From Sphingobacterium hotanense (lineage in GTDB: Bacteria > Bacteroidota > Bacteroidia > Sphingobacteriales > Sphingobacteriaceae), in assembly GCF_008274825.1 (NCBI RefSeq), contig NZ_CP030848.1, positions 3,657,618 through 3,721,617 of the forward strand: a stretch of DNA of 64,000 nucleotides. Direction: 5' to 3'. The first letter of the stretch is position 1. Each line of letters begins with the position of its first letter. The notes under the pieces are model-generated. The model was not told where the DNA came from, did no database searches, and was given only the letters and a program-made list of their open reading frames with translations. Position numbers and translations under genes: made by a program. This document shows, piece after piece, positions 29,721 through 38,087 of the stretch.

Positions 29721-31034
29721 TTATAAATTTAATGCCCCTGCATAGTAATCGTTAATATATTTTTGAAGCAACCACTCATATTGTTTGATTACCAACTGAC
29801 TACGCGTATTGTCTAATTTGTTTTTCGCCGTCAAGTAAATGACCGAATTGCTATTACCCGCTTCAAAATGTACATTGGCGATACGAAAAGCCTCTTGATA
29901 GCTCTGTTCCTGCTCCTTCAAGTTCTGTACATGCGTCTGTGCTGTTCGCAAGTCAAATACGGCTTTAGCCGTGTTCATACGGAGTTCGTTTTCACGAATA
30001 CTTTTATTCAGCACTGCCTCGTTAAAATCAACCTGCGCCAAACGCACATTCGTACGCGTCGCAAATCTATTGAATATGGGAATGGTTAGGCTTAAAGAAA
30101 GGCTTTTCCGAAGATTATTCTTCATCTGGTTGAAAGCCTCTCCCCCATCCTTGCTATAGTTGGATCCTAAGCCTGCGCCAAAGGATAAGGAAGGATAATA
30201 TTCTGACTTCATCAATTTAATATGCTGCTCCATCTCCTTCATCCGCCAGTCCAATGCACGATACTCAGGTAGCACCGTCAATGAAGAACGAAAAAGATCA
30301 TCAGCGCTATAAGCAGTGCTCGCTTGCTCTGTCTCCAATTTTTCTAATGCGGGTAGTTCTGCAATATTGATATTCAAAAACGTTGCTAATGTCAGCTTCG
30401 CATCATTTAAAGATTGCTTCGTTTGTTCCAACAAATTCAGATCGCTATTATACTGTCCTTTGATATCGTAAAGATCGCCCGGAGCAACCGCACCTTCTCT
30501 ATTCAGTACCTCATGTCTATGTAATTGTTCCTTTGTTACAGCGATCTGCCCCTCAATCTGGGTTAGCATATCCTGCGCTGTTAAGACTTTCAGGTATGCC
30601 TCAATGACATCCAGTTTCAATTCATTTCTAGCACCTTCAAATTCTAGCTTTCCGGCCTCCTTCGCATTCGCACGACGACGAATATTGTGTAAGATGGCAA
30701 AGCCGTTGAAGATCGGGACATTCGCATTGAGGTATTGATTGCCATAGCTGTTATAGCGGTCTACATACTGGTTGGTCGTCGGGTCAATACTTCGACCTTG
30801 ACTAAGCTCATGTGCCAATCCGCCGCTCACCTCCGGCAACCGATCGTAGCGCGCCTGCTTATACTGAAGATCCGCCCGGTCGATATTAAGTTCCGAACGT
30901 AATAACGTCGGATTATTAGCTACCGCCATACGAATGCAATCCGAAAGGGACAAGGTGCGAGTTTGCCCCTTAAGATTGCTAACTAAACAACAACAAATTG
31001 TTACGATATATAAATAGATGGTTAAGTATTTCAT
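29721..31034 (-). CDS. TolC-family outer-membrane efflux protein
   Basis: A 437-residue outer-membrane exit duct. It has a signal peptide (MKYLTIYLYIVTICCCLVSNLKGQ) and two OEP repeats of long alpha-helices with paired beta strands; typical segments are LSLSDCIRMAVANNPTLLRSELN and SLSLTIPIFNRFATRTNVRLAQVDF. It would serve the HlyD-type adaptor and ABC permeases encoded divergently. It is the first gene of the operon with the regulator and kinase, whose promoter region carries the sigma54-like element and binding sites. Confidence 0.9.
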   Translation of the reverse strand: MKYLTIYLYIVTICCCLVSNLKGQTRTLSLSDCIRMAVANNPTLLRSELNIDRADLQYKQARYDRLPEVSGGLAHELSQGRSIDPTTNQYVDRYNSYGNQYLNANVPIFNGFAILHNIRRRANAKEAGKLEFEGARNELKLDVIEAYLKVLTAQDMLTQIEGQIAVTKEQLHRHEVLNREGAVAPGDLYDIKGQYNSDLNLLEQTKQSLNDAKLTLATFLNINIAELPALEKLETEQASTAYSADDLFRSSLTVLPEYRALDWRMKEMEQHIKLMKSEYYPSLSFGAGLGSNYSKDGGEAFNQMKNNLRKSLSLSLTIPIFNRFATRTNVRLAQVDFNEAVLNKSIRENELRMNTAKAVFDLRTAQTHVQNLKEQEQSYQEAFRIANVHFEAGNSNSVIYLTAKNKLDNTRSQLVIKQYEWLLQKYINDYYAGALNL

Positions 31035-31055
31035 GTATGCAATTTCCTATGGCAT

Positions 31056-31071
31056 TCCATAGCCTATGCCA
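31056..31071 (-). promoter_or_regulatory. Sigma54-like promoter of tolC-regulator-kinase
   Basis: On the minus strand TGGCATAGGCTATGGA: the GG at the -24 place is followed 12 bp later by GG where GC is usual. The predicted start is about 11 bp before the tolC ATG. The proximal TGTTCG site is centred 62 bp upstream of the -24 GG. Confidence 0.55.
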
Positions 31072-31123
31072 ATTATACTAATTATTGATTATCAGTGATT
31101 TAAAACACCGAAAAAGAAAGGGA

Positions 31124-31161
31124 TGTTCGGAGACGAACAACAAAGTGTTCGGTAGTGGACA
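31124..31161. promoter_or_regulatory. Tandem activator sites upstream of tolC
   Basis: Two 16-bp sites: 31124-31139 TGTTCGGAGACGAACA (perfect) and 31146-31161 TGTTCGGTAGTGGACA (degenerate right half). Centres are 22 bp apart, about two helical turns. Confidence 0.75.
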
Positions 31162-31162
31162 A

Positions 31163-31727
31163 TTGGGATTAGACATTAGATATCAGATTTTAGATATTAG
31201 ACCGTTGTCTTGAACCAGGAAAGGAAGGGAACATTAGTCTTGAACCAGGAAAGGAAGGATGCAAGGATGGGCAGGATCGGGTCTAATGTCTCATATCTAA
31301 TATCTAGTGTCTAGTGTCTAGTCTGAACCAGGAAAAAAAGGATGCAAGGATGGGCAGGATCAGTGATCTGTTAAAGTTGGAGACGTTTAGTGAAACGTCT
31401 CTACGCGGTTCGTCATGATTACCGCCTATATATTTCAAAATTATATGGAAGCCAATTGGACGCCAATACGTAGAGACGTTTCACTAAACGTCTCCTAAAA
31501 TGTATATAACCCATACCATCTTTCGCCGCTATACCTGATCCTGCCAATCCTTGCATCCTTCCTTTCCTGGTTCGAAACAAAATATCCTTCCTTTCTAGTT
31601 TAAACCAAAGGTTCAAAACAAAATTCCCGTTCTAAACCAAAGTTTCAGACAAAAATCCCCTCACCCCACCACTCCCACTCGTCCAAAGTCTAACATCTAA
31701 AATCTCATATCTAACATCTAACATGGA
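31163..31727. repeat. Repeat island separating the tolC and hlyD control sites
   Basis: No gene is seen in this stretch. In order: family A array (31166-31200); truncated C copy (31210-31230); C copy (31240-31279); A array inverted (31280-31322); C copy (31323-31362); two family F hairpins in inverted orientation (31380-31401 and 31473-31494); C reverse copy (31536-31575); decayed C fragments (about 31580-31670); A array inverted (31682-31724). It pushes the tolC and hlyD activator sites about 600 bp apart. Confidence 0.75.
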
Positions 31728-31763
31728 CATAAGCGAACATCTACTGTTCGCTAACGAACAGTA
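31724..31763. promoter_or_regulatory. Tandem activator sites upstream of hlyD
   Basis: The perfect site TGTTCGCTAACGAACA lies at 31745-31760, extended to 9-bp arms at 31742-31763. A degenerate site TGGACATAAGCGAACA lies at 31724-31739. Centres are 21 bp apart. Confidence 0.78.
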
Positions 31764-31813
31764 GCCAAGTAGCCAAACACAAAATAACACTGATTTACAA
31801 TAGTTTACAACTT

Positions 31814-31829
31814 TGGCACAACCTTATCT
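31814..31829 (+). promoter_or_regulatory. Sigma54-like promoter of hlyD
   Basis: TGGCACAACCTTATCT: a perfect -24 TTGGCAC with a weak -12 (TATCT for TTGCW). The -24 GG is 63 bp from the centre of the proximal activator site and the ATG is at 31857. Confidence 0.5.
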
Positions 31830-31856
31830 ATGCATTTATCGTAAAGAATAAAATAA

Positions 31857-33110
31857 ATGGACAGACCAATTAAACAGAAGACATGGAATACGAAGCGGCT
31901 CTTAACGGTTGGCGGCGTGGTTGCCTTGGTTGGCTTGATCGGCGCGAGTTATTATTTCACGAGCGGCAATAGCAAACTCAATGTAGAAGCGGAGCGTATT
32001 GCTATCTTTGAAGTAAAAGAAGATACCTTTCAAGAGTTTATACCTATCAATGGAACCGTACTTCCTATCAGCAGTATTTATCTGGATGCTTCGGTTGGTG
32101 GTCGTGTGGAGGAGAAATATGTAGAAGATGGGGCGCATTTGAGAAAAGGAGACCCTATCATGCGTCTTTCGAATACGGATTTGGAGCTGAGCCTTATCAA
32201 TCAGGAAACGCAGGTTTTGAACCTCTTGACACAGGCTCAAATTGCGCAGACCAGTGCACAGCAGGCTACCATCAACAATCGTAATCAAATGGCGGATGTG
32301 GAACAAGCGCTGAAGGAAGCGGAGCGCGTTTATACCTTGAACAAAAAGTTGCTGGCGGAAAAGGCGATTGGTTCGCAGGAATATCAAAAGTCGCTGAATG
32401 AGTACAATTACCAGAAAGAACGTATCGGGTTAACGAATCAGATCGTGAGACAAGATGAGGTTTCGAATGCACAGAAACTAAATCAGGACCGCGAAACCTA
32501 TAAACGTACGCAGAGCGCTTTGCAGCTGATGCGCCAAAAAGTGGGGGATCTAATATTAAGAGCCCCTGTGGATGGGCAACTGACTTCCTTTGACGCCGAG
32601 ATCGGACAGAATAAAACGGCTGGCGAGCGTCTAGGACAGATTGATGTATTGACAGGTTTTAAAGTGCGTGCAGAAATCGATGAGCACTATATCAACCGCA
32701 TCTTTCCTGATTTGAAGGGGCAGTTCAGCATTGACGACAAGTCCTATGAGCTGCGCATTAAAAAAGTGTACACCCAGGTGAAAGATGGTCGCTTCTTGGT
32801 AGACATGGAGTTTATCGGAGCACGACCGGAGAGTATCCGTCGCGGACAGACCCTGCCAATACGTTTAGCATTGAGCGATAAGACCAAAGCGGTGTTACTC
32901 GCAAAGGGAGGCTTTAATCAACAAACGGGCGGAAACTGGATTTTTAAATTAGATAAATCAGGAAATACAGCTTATCGTACGGATATTCAATTAGGCCGTC
33001 AGAACCCGGAATATTATGAGGTATTAGGAGGCTTGAAACCCGGCGATAAAGTCGTTATTTCAAGCTATGAAACCTACGATAAGATTCAAGAATTGAGCAT
33101 AAAACAGTAG
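31857..33110 (+). CDS. HlyD/MacA-type periplasmic adaptor
   Basis: A 417-residue membrane fusion protein. One N-terminal membrane helix (about 14-33) is followed by a barrel-sandwich lipoyl half (IYLDASVGGRVEEKYVEDGAHLRKGDPIMRL), a long alpha-helical hairpin (about 110-215), the second lipoyl half (LILRAPVDGQLTSFDAEIGQNKTAGERLGQI) and a beta-barrel domain. It would join an inner-membrane ABC permease to TolC. It heads hlyD-ATPase-permease 1. Confidence 0.9.
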   Translation: MDRPIKQKTWNTKRLLTVGGVVALVGLIGASYYFTSGNSKLNVEAERIAIFEVKEDTFQEFIPINGTVLPISSIYLDASVGGRVEEKYVEDGAHLRKGDPIMRLSNTDLELSLINQETQVLNLLTQAQIAQTSAQQATINNRNQMADVEQALKEAERVYTLNKKLLAEKAIGSQEYQKSLNEYNYQKERIGLTNQIVRQDEVSNAQKLNQDRETYKRTQSALQLMRQKVGDLILRAPVDGQLTSFDAEIGQNKTAGERLGQIDVLTGFKVRAEIDEHYINRIFPDLKGQFSIDDKSYELRIKKVYTQVKDGRFLVDMEFIGARPESIRRGQTLPIRLALSDKTKAVLLAKGGFNQQTGGNWIFKLDKSGNTAYRTDIQLGRQNPEYYEVLGGLKPGDKVVISSYETYDKIQELSIKQ

Positions 33111-33197
33111 AAGTCATTGCGCCTGCTGCTTCACCCCCTAACCGAAGTAGTAGGTCGCAAATGATGAAAAGATAAACAAAGAAATTATAGATACCAT

Positions 33198-33875
33198 ATG
33201 ATCAAGATAACCAACCTACAGAAATTCTATCGCACCGAAGAGGTGGAGACTGTTGCGCTCAACGATGTTAATATACATGTGAAAGAGGGAGAATTTGTTG
33301 CCGTAATGGGCCCCTCTGGATGTGGGAAGTCGACCCTATTAAATATAGTTGGTCTGTTGGACGATTTAGACGAGGGCAGTTATCTATTCAACAGTATCGA
33401 AGTAGCAAAATTTAAGGAGAATAAGCGTTCGGATTTGCGCAAGCATAACATCGGCTTTGTCTTCCAGTCGTTTAACCTAATCGACGAGCTAACGGTTTTT
33501 GAAAACGTGGAACTTCCGCTTGTTTACACCAATGTGCCTGCTGCCGAACGTAAGAAACGCGTGGAGGAAGTGTTGGAAAAAGTGCAGATCATGCACCGCC
33601 GCAATCACTTTCCACAGCAGCTGTCTGGTGGTCAGCAACAACGTGTCGCCGTAGCGCGCGCCGTAGTCAACAACCCTAAATTGATCCTAGCCGACGAGCC
33701 CACAGGTAACTTAGATTCGAGCAACGGTAATGAAGTTATGCAATTACTAACCGAACTCAACGAAGCCGGAACAACCATCGTCATGGTAACACACTCTGAA
33801 TACGACGCCAAGTTCGCCGACCGTGTAATCAGAATGCTCGACGGACAGGTGATATTGGAAGATGTAAGAAATTAA
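33198..33875 (+). CDS. MacB/LolD-type ABC transporter ATPase (1)
   Basis: A 225-residue ATP-binding subunit with Walker A GPSGCGKST (38-46), Q-loop in VFQSFNL, signature LSGGQQQRVAVARA and Walker B LILADEPTGNLDS. All motifs are canonical. It would drive the FtsX-type permeases of this locus. It is followed by a 460-bp repeat island rather than directly by permease 1. Confidence 0.93.
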   Translation: MIKITNLQKFYRTEEVETVALNDVNIHVKEGEFVAVMGPSGCGKSTLLNIVGLLDDLDEGSYLFNSIEVAKFKENKRSDLRKHNIGFVFQSFNLIDELTVFENVELPLVYTNVPAAERKKRVEEVLEKVQIMHRRNHFPQQLSGGQQQRVAVARAVVNNPKLILADEPTGNLDSSNGNEVMQLLTELNEAGTTIVMVTHSEYDAKFADRVIRMLDGQVILEDVRN

Positions 33876-34338
33876 TTTATAGATATGAGATGCTAGAAAT
33901 TAGATATAAGATGTTAGACATTAGATATAAGATATGAGATGTTAGACATTAGATATAAGATTTTAGACATTAGAATGGCGTTTGAATCAGGATAGATGGG
34001 CAGTTGTCTCGAAAGAAAGAAAGGAACATTTGTCTTGAACCAGGAAAGGAAGGATTTTAGGATTAACAGGATCCTCCTTATCGTTTTTTTCCTTCCTTTC
34101 CTGGTTCAAAACACAACTCTAATATCTATTATCTACTGTCTAATATCTAGTCTGAAAGGAAGGATTTTAGGATTGACAGGATCCTGCATATCGTTTTTTT
34201 CCTTCCTTTCCTGGTTCAAGACACAACTCTAATATCTATTATCTACTGTCTAATATCTAGTCTGAAAGAAAGGCTCCTAATCGGCGTCCTACTCTAAAAT
34301 CTAATGTCTAAAATCTAAAAAACACTAAATACAACCAC
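33876..34338. repeat. Repeat island between ATPase 1 and permease 1
   Basis: Family A units run from about 33880 to 33975. A full C palindrome lies at 34035-34108 (centre GGATCC 34069-34074), then an inverted A array, a second C palindrome (about 34152-34220, left arm truncated), another inverted A array, a decayed D hairpin (about 34265-34290) and a last inverted A array just before the permease start. The block 34045-34154 is repeated at 34155-34264 (110-bp period). No gene is seen. Confidence 0.8.
34045..34264. repeat. 110-bp tandem duplication inside the repeat island
   Basis: Two copies of about 110 bp (34045-34154, 34155-34264) each hold a C element and an inverted A array. They differ at only a few bases, so the duplication is recent. 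Confidence 0.75.
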
Positions 34339-36687
34339 ATGTTTAAAATAGCCTTTCGCAACCTCAAGAAGAATAAGGGATTCACGGCGATCAATATTAT
34401 TGGTTTAGCTATTGGTATGGCGGCCGCGATACTGATTATATTATGGATTCGGAGTGAAGTGACTTTTGATCGTCAGTACAGCAATCTCGACCGGACCTAT
34501 GTTGTCGGGAATAAAGCAATCTGGGGCGATAAGATTCAGGTATGGTTCTGGACCCCTCGTGTGATGGCAAGAACGCTGGAAACGGAATTTCCGGAGATCG
34601 AGCATGCTGTGCGCGTTGAAGGTGGTGGCAATGATTTACTTTCTGTCGGAGAGAACAAGTTGAATAAGGAAACTGGCATTTTTGCAGATGAGCACTTTTT
34701 TGACATCTTTGATTTCGAGGTTCTCGCTGGTGATACGAAAACTGCGCTCTCCAATGTGAATAGTATCGTCTTGACGGAATCATTAGCGAAGAAATTATTC
34801 AATTCGACAGATGTTGTCGGGAAATTCGTTCAACGAAATAATGAGGAGCAGTTCGCTGTATCGGCTGTATTGAAAGATCTGCCAGCCAATAGCACCTACA
34901 ATAGAACGAGTTATCTGCTTCCGATGAAGTATCATGATAGCAAAAACCCCGGCGATACACAGTGGAACAACAATACATTGCAGACCTACATCTTATTGAA
35001 AGAAGGAGCAAACGTTGAATTGCTGAGCAAGAACATCAAAGGACTTGTACAAAGACACACCGAAACAAACGCTGACAATCTAATCAAGCCTTTGGCCGAC
35101 ATGCATTTGTATGATAAATACGAGAACGGTGTGGTCGCTGGTGGTAGAATTGATACGGTACGTGTTTTTCTTGTGATCGCTTGCTTTATCCTGCTTATCG
35201 CCTGTATCAACTTTATGAATCTGAGTACAGCGCAGAGCGAAAAAAGAGCGAAGGAAGTTGGTATCCGAAAAGTAGTTGGTGCGGGAAAATCATCCTTGAT
35301 CAAACAGTTTCTATCGGAGTCCATTTTGCTGGCTATTTTTGCGGGACTTGCCGCGCTCCTAATTGTGATCGTCGCGCTTCCGAGTTATTCCAAATTAGTA
35401 GATCGGGCACTAACATTGCCATACGATAGCATTGCTTTTTGGATTGCGTTTATGGCATTCACCATCTTTACGGGTTTAGTGGCCGGCAGCTATCCCGCTT
35501 TCTTTTTATCCTCGTTCAAACCAATCCGTGTGCTTAAAGGCAAGTTTGTATTCAAGGTGAATAGCTTTAGCACAAGAAAGGTCTTAGTCGTGAGTCAGTT
35601 TATTATCGCTATTGTATTAATCGTCAGTACCATCACTATCCGCAAGCAAATACAACATGCGCAAGACCGTGAGGTTGGTTACAACAAAGAACGTTTGATT
35701 TTCTTGTATGAAAATGGGGATGTTGAGAAGAATTTCAAATCGATTAAACAGGAGTTATTGGAACAAGGTATCGCTAGCAGCGTGACCCGCACTATGTCGC
35801 CAATTACCCTCCGATGGAGCAACAGCAACGGTTTTGAGTGGGCAGGGAAATCCAAAGACAATACCGTGATCTTTAATAGAACAGCAGCCGACGATAAGTT
35901 GATAGAAACAACAGGTTTAGAGTTAGTGAAGGGTCGTGATTTTGACCTCAGCAAATTCCCTACAGACTCGGCAGCGGCGATAATCAATGAATCTGCGGCA
36001 AAGGAAATTGGGTTTGCGGATCCTATCGGACAGATTATCAAGGACGGCAGTCAGTCTTACCAAATCATCGGTGTGATCAAAGACTTTATACAAGAGTCGC
36101 CATATGATCCTATAGCACCGCTGATCATCGAGGGTGCCCATGGCTATCTAGCGACCACACATATCAAGTTCCAACCGAATATTCATACGCGTGAGGCCCT
36201 AGACAAAACGGAAGCAATTCTAAAGAAATACAATCCGCTATACCCTTTCGAGTACACCTTCGTTGATGAAGACTATGCGAAGAAGTTTAACGAGTCAGAA
36301 AAAACCGGACAACTAGCTTCTCTATTCGCCGGGCTAACCATCTTTATCTCTTGTTTGGGACTATTCGGACTTTCGGCGTTCATGGCAGAGAACAGAACGA
36401 AAGAAATCGGTATCCGCAAAGTATTGGGTGCATCTGTATTTTCAGTTACCCGAATGCTTTCCAAAGAGTTTGTACTGCTTGTAATCATCGCTTGCATCGT
36501 CGCATTCCCATTGGCTTACTGGGCAATGAACAGCTACCTGAGCACTTATGCCTACCGCATATCGGTAAGCTGGGAGATATTTTTGATAACAGCAATAACG
36601 GCTATTTTGATTGCCATATTTACGGTAAGCTATCAGTCGATAAAAGCCGCAATAGCAAATCCAGTGAATAGTTTGAGGGATGAGTAA
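34339..36687 (+). CDS. FtsX/MacB-type ABC permease (1)
   Basis: A 782-residue permease. A first membrane helix (about 20-40) and a periplasmic MacB core domain are followed by a three-helix FtsX block (from about 275, containing KRAKEVGIRKVVGA). A further helix, a second periplasmic domain and a second FtsX block (from about 670, RTKEIGIRKVLGASV) come next, and the end is NPVNSLRDE. Such long fused permeases are common in Bacteroidota; their substrates are mostly unknown. It is most like permease 3 in this locus (shared YPAFFLSSF and similar tails). Confidence 0.88.
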   Translation: MFKIAFRNLKKNKGFTAINIIGLAIGMAAAILIILWIRSEVTFDRQYSNLDRTYVVGNKAIWGDKIQVWFWTPRVMARTLETEFPEIEHAVRVEGGGNDLLSVGENKLNKETGIFADEHFFDIFDFEVLAGDTKTALSNVNSIVLTESLAKKLFNSTDVVGKFVQRNNEEQFAVSAVLKDLPANSTYNRTSYLLPMKYHDSKNPGDTQWNNNTLQTYILLKEGANVELLSKNIKGLVQRHTETNADNLIKPLADMHLYDKYENGVVAGGRIDTVRVFLVIACFILLIACINFMNLSTAQSEKRAKEVGIRKVVGAGKSSLIKQFLSESILLAIFAGLAALLIVIVALPSYSKLVDRALTLPYDSIAFWIAFMAFTIFTGLVAGSYPAFFLSSFKPIRVLKGKFVFKVNSFSTRKVLVVSQFIIAIVLIVSTITIRKQIQHAQDREVGYNKERLIFLYENGDVEKNFKSIKQELLEQGIASSVTRTMSPITLRWSNSNGFEWAGKSKDNTVIFNRTAADDKLIETTGLELVKGRDFDLSKFPTDSAAAIINESAAKEIGFADPIGQIIKDGSQSYQIIGVIKDFIQESPYDPIAPLIIEGAHGYLATTHIKFQPNIHTREALDKTEAILKKYNPLYPFEYTFVDEDYAKKFNESEKTGQLASLFAGLTIFISCLGLFGLSAFMAENRTKEIGIRKVLGASVFSVTRMLSKEFVLLVIIACIVAFPLAYWAMNSYLSTYAYRISVSWEIFLITAITAILIAIFTVSYQSIKAAIANPVNSLRDE

Positions 36688-37018
36688 GATTAGTAGTTAG
36701 TATTTAATAGTTAGTATTTAGACCTATGCTGGCTTGGTATAGCAGCACATATTCTTGAACCAGGAAAAAAAGGATTATAGAATTGGCAGGATCGGGTCTT
36801 GATACTAAATACTATTTTGAATCAGGAAATAGATTATTGGCTTGAAATAAAGGAAAAAGTGTTGTCTTTGAACCAGGAAAAAAAGGATTATAGGATTTGC
36901 AGGATCCTGTATATCTTAAAATCCTTCCTTTCCTGGTTCAGACAAACGATATAAAAAATATATAAATACCAGCAAAACAAGACGCCATAGGTCTAAATAC
37001 TAACTACTAAATACTAAC
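36688..37018. repeat. Repeat island between permease 1 and the insertion sequence
   Basis: A family B array follows the stop (36690-36726), then a C half-element (about 36753-36795), a partial inverted B fragment (about 36797-36812), a full C palindrome (36869-36940) and the left part of an inverted B array (from about 36989). That array is cut by the insertion sequence. Confidence 0.75.
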
Positions 37019-37023
37019 TACTA
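37019..37023 (+). repeat. Left target-site duplication TACTA
   Basis: TACTA directly precedes the left inverted repeat; the same five bases follow the right one at 38057-38061. Both lie inside a family B array, so part of the match could be chance. Confidence 0.6.
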
Positions 37024-38056
37024 ATGCGAATTAAGGGTTGAAATATATTGGAAAAAGCTTCTTAAAAAGAGGGGTGAAAACTTGCATAAAAGCCTGATTA
37101 TCAGTATATTTATAATGTTCCTTACGCATTATTAAACAACATGATCAATCAGGCCAAGGCTCTAAAATTAATAAAATTATACCAGTATGTTTGTGATAAA
37201 TATGACAGTGAACTGCAATATTACTGTCAGCGATTTTCAAACAATAACAAACCTGACTTTACTGATCAGGAGGTTTTGACCATCTATTTATTCAGTGTGC
37301 ACGAGGAACAGCGGCTAAGGATCAAGCAGATCCATAAATTCGCCTCGGATTATCTGATGGATTGGTTTCCCAAGCTAACTTCATACGTAGCATTCAACAC
37401 CCGTATCAACCGCCTTTTTGATGTTTTGAGATCTCTTTGTCAGTCAGTTATAGAGGACTTTACACCAGAGGAGTGCTCCAGAGAATTTTCCCTACTGGAC
37501 TCTATGCCCATCATAACCTGCAGTGGGACTAGAAGGGCAAAGGTAGCTCTGGAGATAACGGATAAAAGCTTCTGCTCAACGAAGAGGCTTTGGTATTTTG
37601 GATTAAAGCTTCATGCGCTCAACAGCTATAACAAATCCACGCTGCCTCGTCCGGAAAGCATTGTAATAAGCAAGGCATCTGAAAGTGACCTGAACATATT
37701 TAAGGAGAATTGGGCATCCATCGCAGGTAGGACGTTCTTTGGTGACAAGATATACCGTGACGCCCCGTTCTTCGAGTGGTTTTATAAAGAAAAAAAATCA
37801 ATTATGTATACTCCGATAAGGGAAACCCAAGGAAAACCAGATTGTTTAAAAAACAGGGATCGTGCTTATAATGACCTGTTTTCAAGAGCAGTATCTAAGG
37901 TAAGACAACCAATCGAATCCTTTTTTAATTGGATAAATGAAAAAACACAGATACAAAACGCAAGTAAGGTCAGATCTACCAAAGGACTATTAGTACATGT
38001 GTTCGGTAAATTAACAGCCTGTTTCATAAAGCCTATTTTCAACCCTTAATTCGCAT
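37024..38056 (+). mobile_element. Insertion sequence, probably IS982 family
   Basis: A 1033-bp element bounded by perfect 20-bp inverted repeats (ATGCGAATTAAGGGTTGAAA at the left, its inverse at the right end 38037-38056). It encodes one intact transposase. It sits in a B array between two permease genes and may reduce read-through into permease 2. Confidence 0.88.
37141..38049 (+). CDS. DDE transposase, IS982-like
   Basis: A 302-residue transposase. The catalytic pattern fits a DDE enzyme: the first Asp in FSLLDSMPI, the second in GDKIYRD, and the Glu in RQPIESFFNWI; YFGLKLHAL is typical of IS982 relatives. The frame is intact and reaches almost to the right inverted repeat, so the element may be active. 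Family assignment is by motif layout and could be a neighbouring IS group. Confidence 0.82.
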   Translation: MINQAKALKLIKLYQYVCDKYDSELQYYCQRFSNNNKPDFTDQEVLTIYLFSVHEEQRLRIKQIHKFASDYLMDWFPKLTSYVAFNTRINRLFDVLRSLCQSVIEDFTPEECSREFSLLDSMPIITCSGTRRAKVALEITDKSFCSTKRLWYFGLKLHALNSYNKSTLPRPESIVISKASESDLNIFKENWASIAGRTFFGDKIYRDAPFFEWFYKEKKSIMYTPIRETQGKPDCLKNRDRAYNDLFSRAVSKVRQPIESFFNWINEKTQIQNASKVRSTKGLLVHVFGKLTACFIKPIFNP

Positions 38057-38087
38057 TACTAAATACTAACTACTAAATACTACAAAA
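38057..38087 (+). repeat. Right part of the split family B array
   Basis: Heptads of CTAAATA/CTAACTA type resume after the insertion sequence and run to the start of permease 2, continuing the array interrupted at 37023. The first five bases (38057-38061) are the right target duplication. Confidence 0.8.

Noticed and set aside
33996-34232. A 78-codon plus-strand frame (MGSCLERKKGT...)
   Set aside because: It covers two C palindromes and arrays; the protein is the repeat translated.
34260-34338. A sigma54 promoter or activator site before permease 1
   Set aside because: No TGGCA element with a fitting -12 box and no TGTTCG site is present; the gap is repeats only. The same holds before permeases 2 and 4.
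34436-35324. Several antisense frames across permease 1
   Set aside because: They mirror the codon pattern of the permease; similar shadows occur at the same place in its paralogues.
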